Assembly: GCA_019120125.1 (NCBI GenBank)
Contig: DWVR01000064.1
Location: forward strand, 62,001-126,000
Reading direction: 5' to 3'
Source of the DNA: Candidatus Phocaeicola excrementigallinarum
GTDB lineage: Bacteria; Bacteroidota; Bacteroidia; Bacteroidales; Bacteroidaceae
Length of the DNA: 64,000 nt
Numbering within the stretch: position 1 is the first letter of the stretch; every line of letters starts with the position of its first letter. The position numbers and the translations under genes were made by a program. The notes beneath the pieces are model-generated. The model did not search any database and was not told the DNA's origin. It worked only from the letters and a program-made list of their open reading frames with translations. This document shows positions 59,034-64,000 of the stretch, piece after piece.

Positions 59034-61226
59034 TCATTCCTTGTGGCTGTTGTGCGGACGGCGTTCACGTCTTCCGTGGTCGCCTCTTCCATTGCCGTTT
59101 TCCATACCTTCCGGTTTGGGAAGCAGCGCTTTGTGTGACAGCTTGAACTTACCTGTCTTCGGGTCGATGTCCATCAGCTTCACGTCAATCTCGTCCCCTT
59201 CCTTCAGTCCGGTTTCCTCAATCGTCTCGAAACGTCTCCAGTCGACTTCAGAGATGTGGAGCAGTCCGTCCTTGCCCGGAAGGAATTCCACGAACGCGCC
59301 GTAAGGCATTACGGAGCGTACCTTGCCTTTGTAGGTCTCACCTATTTCCGGTACGGCCACAATGTTCTTGATGAGGCGGATCGCGTCGTCGATACTCTTC
59401 TTGTTGGTTCCGGCAATCTCGATGCGGCCTATGCCGTCGGTCTCCTCGATCGTGATGGTGGCTCCGGTCTCTTCCTGCATGCCCTGGATGATCTTTCCGC
59501 CCGGGCCGATGACCGCGCCGATGAATTCTTTCGGAATGGTCATGGTCTCGATGCGCGGAGCGTGTGGCTTCAGTTCCGGACGCGGTTCGGCGATGCACTC
59601 AGTCAGTTTGCCGAGGATGTATTCGCGTCCCTGTTTGGCCTGCAGCAGCGCCTTCTCCAGAATGTCGTATGTCAGGCCGTCACATTTGATGTCCATCTGG
59701 GTGGCGGTGATGCCGTCGCGTGTGCCTGTCACCTTGAAGTCCATGTCTCCCAGGTGGTCTTCATCGCCCAGGATGTCTGAAAGTATCGCGTATTTGTCTT
59801 CTCCGGCATTTTTGATCAATCCCATCGCGATGCCTGATACCGGCTTCTTCATAGGAACACCGGCATCCATCAGTGCCAGTGTTCCGGCACATACGGTAGC
59901 CATTGAAGATGAACCGTTTGATTCCAGAATGTCTGATACCACGCGCACGCAATACGGATAGTCCTCAGGAATCTGTCCCTTCAGCGCACGCCATGCCAGA
60001 TGTCCGTGACCGATCTCGCGGCGTCCTACGCCACGCTGCGCCTTTGCCTCACCGGTAGAGAACGGCGGGAAGTTGTAGTGCAGCAGGAAGCGTTCCTTGT
60101 GCTGGTCGAGCACATCATCTATAATCTTTTCGTCAAGCTTCGTGCCCAGGGTGACAGTGCTCAGCGACTGGGTCTCGCCACGGGTGAATATGGACGAGCC
60201 GTGAGGGCCGGGCAGCGGACCTGCCTCGCACCAGATGGGGCGGATGTCGGTCGTGGCACGGCCGTCCAGACGCTTTCCTTCATCGAGGATGCAGCGGCGC
60301 ATCGCTTCTTTCTCCACATCATGGTAGTACCGGTCGATCATAGGACCTTTCTCTTCCAGCTCTTCTTCCGTGAACTGTGCCTTGAACTCCTCGCAGATGG
60401 CGGTAAAGGCATCCTCACGCTCGTGCTTGTTCTTGTTGCCCGATTCCGCTACGGCGTATGCCTTTGCGTAGCAGGCTTCATGGACTGCCTTGCGCAGGTC
60501 CTCATCGTTCTCTTCGTGGCAATATTCGCGTTTTACTGTCTTGCCCACTTCTTCCATCAGTTCCATCTGCGCCTTGCAGTGGATCTTGATTTCCTCGTGG
60601 GCGAATTTCATTGCTTCCAGCAAGTCCTGTTCGGACACCTCTTTCATTTCACCTTCCACCATCATGATGTTCTCATAAGTGGCGGCCACCATGATGTCCA
60701 TGTCGGCGCGTTTCAGGTCTTCGAATGTCGGGTCGATGACGAACTGTCCGTCGATGCGGGCCACGCGGACTTCAGAGATGGGACCTCCGAACGGAATGTC
60801 GGAGACAGCCAGAGCGGCGGAAGCGGCCAGTCCGGCCAGCGCGTCGGGCATGTCAACGCCGTCGGCGGAGAAAAGGATGATATTCACGTAGACTTCTGCG
60901 TGATAGTTGTCGGGGAATAGAGGGCGCAATGCGCGGTCCACCAGACGACAAGTAAGGATTTCATAGTCGGAAGCCTTTCCCTCGCGTTTGGTAAAGCCGC
61001 CCGGAAAACGTCCGAACGCGGAATATTTTTCTCTGTACTCTACCTGGAGAGGCATGAAATCTGTACCGGGAACTGCATCTTTTGCTGCACAAACAGTAGC
61101 CAGCAGCATGGTGTTACCCATGCGCAGCATCACAGCACCATCTGCCTGTTTTGCAAGCTTTCCCGTTTCGAGTGTGATGGTCCTTCCATCTCTCAACTCG
61201 ATCGTCTTTACAATAGGATTGATCAT
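59034..61226 (-). CDS. pnp: Polyribonucleotide nucleotidyltransferase
   Basis: 730 residues. Phosphorolytic 3'-5' exoribonuclease of RNA decay. Two RNase PH-like cores are present ([19 protein letters not shown] near the start; [22 protein letters not shown] and [12 protein letters not shown] in the second), with an alpha-helical linker. The C-terminus has a KH domain ([19 protein letters not shown]) and an S1 domain ([21 protein letters not shown]), then an Arg/His-rich tail ([19 protein letters not shown]). Slightly longer than E. coli PNPase. Monocistronic, minus strand. Confidence 0.97.
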   Translation of the reverse strand: MINPIVKTIELRDGRTITLETGKLAKQADGAVMLRMGNTMLLATVCAAKDAVPGTDFMPLQVEYREKYSAFGRFPGGFTKREGKASDYEILTCRLVDRALRPLFPDNYHAEVYVNIILFSADGVDMPDALAGLAASAALAVSDIPFGGPISEVRVARIDGQFVIDPTFEDLKRADMDIMVAATYENIMMVEGEMKEVSEQDLLEAMKFAHEEIKIHCKAQMELMEEVGKTVKREYCHEENDEDLRKAVHEACYAKAYAVAESGNKNKHEREDAFTAICEEFKAQFTEEELEEKGPMIDRYYHDVEKEAMRRCILDEGKRLDGRATTDIRPIWCEAGPLPGPHGSSIFTRGETQSLSTVTLGTKLDEKIIDDVLDQHKERFLLHYNFPPFSTGEAKAQRGVGRREIGHGHLAWRALKGQIPEDYPYCVRVVSDILESNGSSSMATVCAGTLALMDAGVPMKKPVSGIAMGLIKNAGEDKYAILSDILGDEDHLGDMDFKVTGTRDGITATQMDIKCDGLTYDILEKALLQAKQGREYILGKLTECIAEPRPELKPHAPRIETMTIPKEFIGAVIGPGGKIIQGMQEETGATITIEETDGIGRIEIAGTNKKSIDDAIRLIKNIVAVPEIGETYKGKVRSVMPYGAFVEFLPGKDGLLHISEVDWRRFETIEETGLKEGDEIDVKLMDIDPKTGKFKLSHKALLPKPEGMENGNGRGDHGRRERRPHNSHKE

Positions 61227-61260
61227 AAAAAATGTTTTAATGTTATTTCAAAAATACGCG

Positions 61261-61268
61261 CAAAGATA
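61261..61268 (-). promoter_or_regulatory. -7 box of pnp (TATCTTTG, minus strand)
   Basis: CAAAGATA on the plus strand reads TATCTTTG on the minus strand, about 35 bp before the pnp start at 61226. The -33 region is weak. Confidence 0.5.
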
Positions 61269-61441
61269 GACAATTTATTGTAGACCAACCTATTTATTGA
61301 CTTAAATCTTTTACGGAAGTGCGTTTTTAATGAAGCAGCCGCGTAAATTGTCGGAAACGGTGTGATTTTCCGGGTCTGGCGTGGATCTTTGGATCTGTGG
61401 TGAAAAAACATCCGTACCGGAATTGTTTCATCGTTGAAAAC

Positions 61442-61471
61442 TTTGTGAAGTCGTGAAAAGACGTAACTTTG
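61442..61471 (+). promoter_or_regulatory. Promoter of the thioredoxin-fold lipoprotein gene
   Basis: TTTG (61442-61445) and TAACTTTG (61464-61471) are 18 bp apart, close to consensus, 26 bp before the ATG. Confidence 0.7.
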
Positions 61472-61497
61472 CAGCTGGATTTCAAAAAGAAGAGGCA

Positions 61498-62646
61498 ATG
61501 AAGAAAAATGTGTATATCGCGGCGGCTTTGCTTTCTGCCGCGCTGGTGGCCTGCGAGAACAGGCCGGCGTTCCAGGTGGAAGGTACGGTGGCAGACGCCG
61601 ATGGAAAGATGCTGTATTTTGAACAGACGGGACTGGAGGGTATTGTCAGTCTCGATTCCGTAAGGCTGGACGCCGACGGGGATTTCAGTTTCGAGGGCGG
61701 CCGTCCTTCTTCGCCCGAGTTCTTCCGTCTGCGTGTGGACAACCAGGTTATCAATTTCTCGGTCGATTCAACGGAGACCGTGACGGTAGAGGCCGGGTTG
61801 AAGAATTTCGCCACAGGTTATCGGATTGAGGGGTCCGAGAATAATGTGAAGATAAAGGAACTTGCGTTGCTGCAGGCGGACCTGCAGGCGAAGGTGGACG
61901 GTCTGGGAAAATCCGGACTTCCTGCCGGAATCGCCCAGGACAGCCTGATGCGGATGATAAACGCCTATAAGGATCATGTGAGACGGGACTATATCTTTGC
62001 CGGACCGAATAAGGCGTATGCCTATTTTGCGCTGTTCCAGACCCTCAACGGCTATATGATATTCGATCCGCTGACCAATAAGGATGACGTGAAATGCTTC
62101 GCTGCGGTGGCTACCAGCCTGAACAACATGTATCCCCATGCCGACCGTTCGCGCAATCTCTATAATATGGTCATCAAGGGAATGAAGAACACCCGTGCCC
62201 CACAGGTCCGTGAAGGACTGGAGGTGCCTGTCGACAAGGTGGAGGTGACTTCTATCATCGACGTACCGTTGCGTGACGTGGACGGTGTGCTGCACCATCT
62301 CACCGACCTGAAGGGGAAAGTGGTGCTGCTGGACTTCACCGCTTATGCGGCTCCGGCTTCGGGCGTGCGGAACCTGGCGCTCCGTGACCTTTACAAGAAA
62401 TACGCGTCTCAGGGGCTGGAAATCTATCAGGTTTCGTTCGATGCCGACGAGCATTTCTGGAAAACCGCGGCCGACAACCTGCCATGGATTTGTGTGCGTG
62501 ACCCGCAGGGACCTTATTCTCAGTACATCAATCTGTACGGACTGACCGGGCTGCCGTGTGCCTTTCTGGTGAACCGTGCCAACGAGCTGAGCGCAAGGTT
62601 GGGAGAGAACGCCGATCTGGACGCGGAAATACGGAAATTGCTTTGA
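61498..62646 (+). CDS. Thioredoxin-fold lipoprotein (TlpA/AhpC-TSA type) without active-site cysteines
   Basis: 382 residues with a lipobox (AAALLSAALVAC, Cys about 19). An N-terminal DUF4369-like beta domain (about 24-120) is followed by a helical linker (about 125-240) and a C-terminal thioredoxin-like domain (about 255-382). Where TlpA-type proteins read W-C-x-x-C it reads LLDFTAYAAPASGVRNLALR, with no cysteine in the site. The cis-Pro loop is present as GLTGLPCAFLVN. So it probably lost redox activity and may act as a binding or chaperone-type protein; this is inferred. Neighbours give no clue. Confidence 0.85.
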   Translation: MKKNVYIAAALLSAALVACENRPAFQVEGTVADADGKMLYFEQTGLEGIVSLDSVRLDADGDFSFEGGRPSSPEFFRLRVDNQVINFSVDSTETVTVEAGLKNFATGYRIEGSENNVKIKELALLQADLQAKVDGLGKSGLPAGIAQDSLMRMINAYKDHVRRDYIFAGPNKAYAYFALFQTLNGYMIFDPLTNKDDVKCFAAVATSLNNMYPHADRSRNLYNMVIKGMKNTRAPQVREGLEVPVDKVEVTSIIDVPLRDVDGVLHHLTDLKGKVVLLDFTAYAAPASGVRNLALRDLYKKYASQGLEIYQVSFDADEHFWKTAADNLPWICVRDPQGPYSQYINLYGLTGLPCAFLVNRANELSARLGENADLDAEIRKLL

Positions 62647-62672
62647 TATGTTGAAAAGCATGTGACGATATT

Positions 62673-62704
62673 TTTGGTTTGTATGATAAAAAGGCTTATC
62701 TTTG
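62673..62704 (+). promoter_or_regulatory. Promoter upstream of greA
   Basis: TTTG (62673-62676) and TATCTTTG (62697-62704) with 20-bp spacing, a perfect consensus. It is about 230 bp before greA, giving a long leader that contains a repeat hairpin (62768-62844). Confidence 0.7.
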
Positions 62705-62767
62705 CCACAGATATATAGCTGATTGTCTTTAGCGGCTGTATCAAGATAAAACAGACTATTCAGAATT

Positions 62768-62844
62768 GTCATTCTGAACAAAGTGAAGGACTGGTACGTT
62801 TCATGAATGTGCTGTCATCAGTCTTTTTCTTCGTTCAGAATGAC
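62768..62844. repeat. GTCATTCTGAAC-type inverted repeat in the greA leader
   Basis: GTCATTCTGAACAAAGTGAAG (62768-62788) pairs with CTTCGTTCAGAATGAC (62829-62844). The arm sequence resembles a small palindromic repeat found scattered in many bacterial genomes. It would form a long hairpin in the greA mRNA leader. Confidence 0.75.
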
Positions 62845-62936
62845 TTTCCTTTTGATAGGTGGTCTTATTTTGAGACAGCCCTTTACTTTTATCCGGAATT
62901 TTTTTAATAACGAACATAAATTAGGAGGAAAATTTT

Positions 62937-63401
62937 ATGGCTTACATGTCAGAAGAAGGCTACCAGAAGCTGGTGGCCGAATTGAGACACCTGGAGGCGG
63001 TGGAACGCCCGAAGGTGGTGGCTGCGATTGCAGAGGCGCGTGACAAGGGTGACTTGTCGGAAAATGCGGAATATGATGCCGCCAAGGAAGCGCAGAGCAT
63101 GCTTGAAATGAAGATCAACCAGTTGAAGGCGACTATCGGTGACGCGAAGATCATCGACACTTCAAAGCTGAAGTCGGATACTGTACAGATATTGACCCGC
63201 GTGGAACTGAAGAACGTGAAGACCGGCATGAAGATGGCGTACACCATCGTATCTGAAAGCGAGGCTGACCTGAAGCAGGGCAAGATTTCCGTGAACACTC
63301 CGATCGCTCAGGGTCTGCTCGGCAAGAAGGTGGGGGATGTAGCTGAAATCACGATTCCACAGGGAAAAATCAGTCTGGAAGTAACAGGTATATCATTTTA
63401 A
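62937..63401 (+). CDS. greA: Transcription elongation factor GreA
   Basis: 154 residues, standard length. It rescues paused or backtracked RNA polymerase by stimulating transcript cleavage. It has the N-terminal coiled coil with YMSEEGYQKLVAELRHLE, the tip residues GDLSENAEYDAAKE (acidic, active in cleavage), and the C-terminal FKBP-like domain (VSESEADLKQGKISVNTPIAQGLLGKKVGD). An unusually strong Shine-Dalgarno (TTAGGAGGAA, ending 6 bp before the ATG) supports the start. Long leader with a repeat hairpin. Confidence 0.97.
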   Translation: MAYMSEEGYQKLVAELRHLEAVERPKVVAAIAEARDKGDLSENAEYDAAKEAQSMLEMKINQLKATIGDAKIIDTSKLKSDTVQILTRVELKNVKTGMKMAYTIVSESEADLKQGKISVNTPIAQGLLGKKVGDVAEITIPQGKISLEVTGISF

Positions 63402-63402
63402 C

Positions 63403-63433
63403 GGCAAGGCAGGTCTGCTTCGGCAGGCTTGCC
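63403..63433 (+). terminator. greA terminator with a UUCG tetraloop
   Basis: GGCAAG (63403-63408) pairs with CTTGCC (63428-63433) around an inner CTGC/GCAG stem with TTCG loop (63415-63426). Only a weak TTATTT follows, so it may be a partial terminator before the HIT gene. Confidence 0.65.
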
Positions 63434-63452
63434 TTATTTAATTCTATTCGTT

Positions 63453-63857
63453 ATGGCAACAATATTCAGTAAAATCATTGCAGGTGAGATTCCTAGCTAC
63501 AAGGTGGCTGAGAATGAAAAGTTCTATGCTTTTCTCGACATCAATCCGTTGGTGAAAGGGCATACGCTGGTCGTTCCCAAACGGGAGGTGGATTATATTT
63601 TCGATCTTTCAGACGAAGAACTGGCGGAGATGCATGTGTTCGCCAAACATGTGGCTCTGGCTATCCAGAAAGCTTTTCCTTGCAAGAAGGTGGGAGAGGC
63701 TGTTATCGGTCTGGAAGTTCCACATGCGCATATCCATCTGATACCGATACAGAAAGAGTCGGATATGTTGTTCTCGAATCCGAAGCTGAAGCTTCAGCCC
63801 GAAGAGTTTGCGGCGATCGCGAAGGCTATCAATGACGCATGGAGCGGTAAGTGTTGA
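63453..63857 (+). CDS. HIT family protein (histidine triad nucleotide hydrolase)
   Basis: 134 residues, standard for bacterial HinT-type proteins. It starts ATIFSKIIAGEIPSYKV and carries the histidine triad VPHAHIHLIPI (H-x-H-x-H at about 93-97) near residue 95. Such enzymes hydrolyse phosphoramidates of AMP or GMP; substrates in this group are unknown. The start at 63453 fits the family N-terminus; a frame from 63429 is longer. It lies 51 bp after greA and may be co-transcribed. Confidence 0.93.
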   Translation: MATIFSKIIAGEIPSYKVAENEKFYAFLDINPLVKGHTLVVPKREVDYIFDLSDEELAEMHVFAKHVALAIQKAFPCKKVGEAVIGLEVPHAHIHLIPIQKESDMLFSNPKLKLQPEEFAAIAKAINDAWSGKC

Positions 63858-63901
63858 CAAATTTCCTCTGAATTATATATACCGCACGTCTGGACGGCTT
63901 G

Positions 63902-63968
63902 GAACACGGAGACGCGGAGGTACAGGAAAGATTATTTTTAAGGCCTGTATTTCTGCGTCTCCGTGTTT
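63902..63968. repeat. Dispersed inverted repeat, CACGGAG family, copy 6
   Basis: GAACACGGAGACGCGGAGG (63902-63920, continuing TACAGG to 63926) and CCTGTATTTCTGCGTCTCCG (63944-63963, continuing TGTTT) form a long imperfect stem after the HIT gene. The next gene is outside the window. Confidence 0.8.
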
Positions 63969-64000
63969 TGTTTCCGTTTATTTGATTTCTTTTACGAAAT

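Noticed and set aside
1-64000. tRNA, rRNA, insertion sequences or phage genes
   Set aside because: No gap shows a cloverleaf, rRNA or transposase signal; gaps are short and explained by terminators, promoters and repeats.

Overview
The window is chromosomal DNA from a member of the order Bacteroidales, most likely Bacteroidaceae. Three things suggest this. Several intergenic regions carry the Bacteroides-type promoter (TTTG about 20 bp before TAnnTTTG). Most genes lack a Shine-Dalgarno sequence. The gene content is typical of the group: fimbrillin-family lipoprotein, ExbB-ExbD-ExbD-TonB-PstS operon, S-type sulfatase with glycosidases, DUF4290, DUF3332, a two-gene LysO, and exported bile-salt-hydrolase-like enzymes. 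Genus and species cannot be fixed from the sequence alone. No rRNA, tRNA, insertion sequence, phage or CRISPR array was seen.

Layout. 1-6058: 3' end of prfB, a 47-aa membrane peptide, a CYTH phosphatase, an ECF sigma factor, VanZ-like protein, an SNF-family transporter, a membrane-anchored helix-hairpin-helix protein and a fimbrillin lipoprotein. 6632-12102: a six-gene Ton-motor operon (exbB, two exbD, tonB, a PstS-like lipoprotein, a TPR protein). 12233-17374: DedA, xanthine salvage (xpt plus permease), a DUF3332 lipoprotein and an MFS transporter. 17557-24019: nadK, divergent from a second exbB-exbD-tonB set, followed by a DJ-1 protein, ispD and recG. 24046-25464: GNAT acetyltransferase and menA. 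25555-34900: a carbohydrate cluster with GH2, GH3, S-type sulfatase and GH29 fucosidase but no SusC/SusD. 35114-44029: a long housekeeping cluster (yicC, gmk, 62-aa membrane protein, nadD, tsaB, DUF4290, murA, rimM, M23 peptidase, dxr, rseP). 44191-58872: DPP-IV-like peptidase, anaerobic ribonucleotide reductase nrdDG, cca, an orphan lipoprotein, thioesterase, metY, split LysO, iron alcohol dehydrogenase, choloylglycine-hydrolase-family enzyme and a DUF456 protein. 59034-63857: pnp, a thioredoxin-fold lipoprotein without its cysteines, greA and a HIT protein.

The genes fit an anaerobic gut glycan-degrader. Two Ton motors energise outer-membrane uptake, secreted glycosidases and a sulfatase attack fucosylated or sulfated glycans, NrdDG makes deoxynucleotides without oxygen, MenA serves menaquinone respiration, and the bile-salt-hydrolase-like protein points to life with a host.

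The most unusual signal is not a gene. Three convergent gene junctions (17435-17516, 31847-31930, 54869-54952) hold tandem arrays of 18-bp palindromic units at a 21-22-bp period. Six other gene ends carry a second dispersed inverted-repeat family with the core CACGGAGACACAGAG. Both look like families of bidirectional 3'-end elements. Other points of note are a MurA with Asp in place of the catalytic Cys, the cysteine-less thioredoxin-fold protein, and a palindrome that spans two back-to-back stop codons at 52832-52859.
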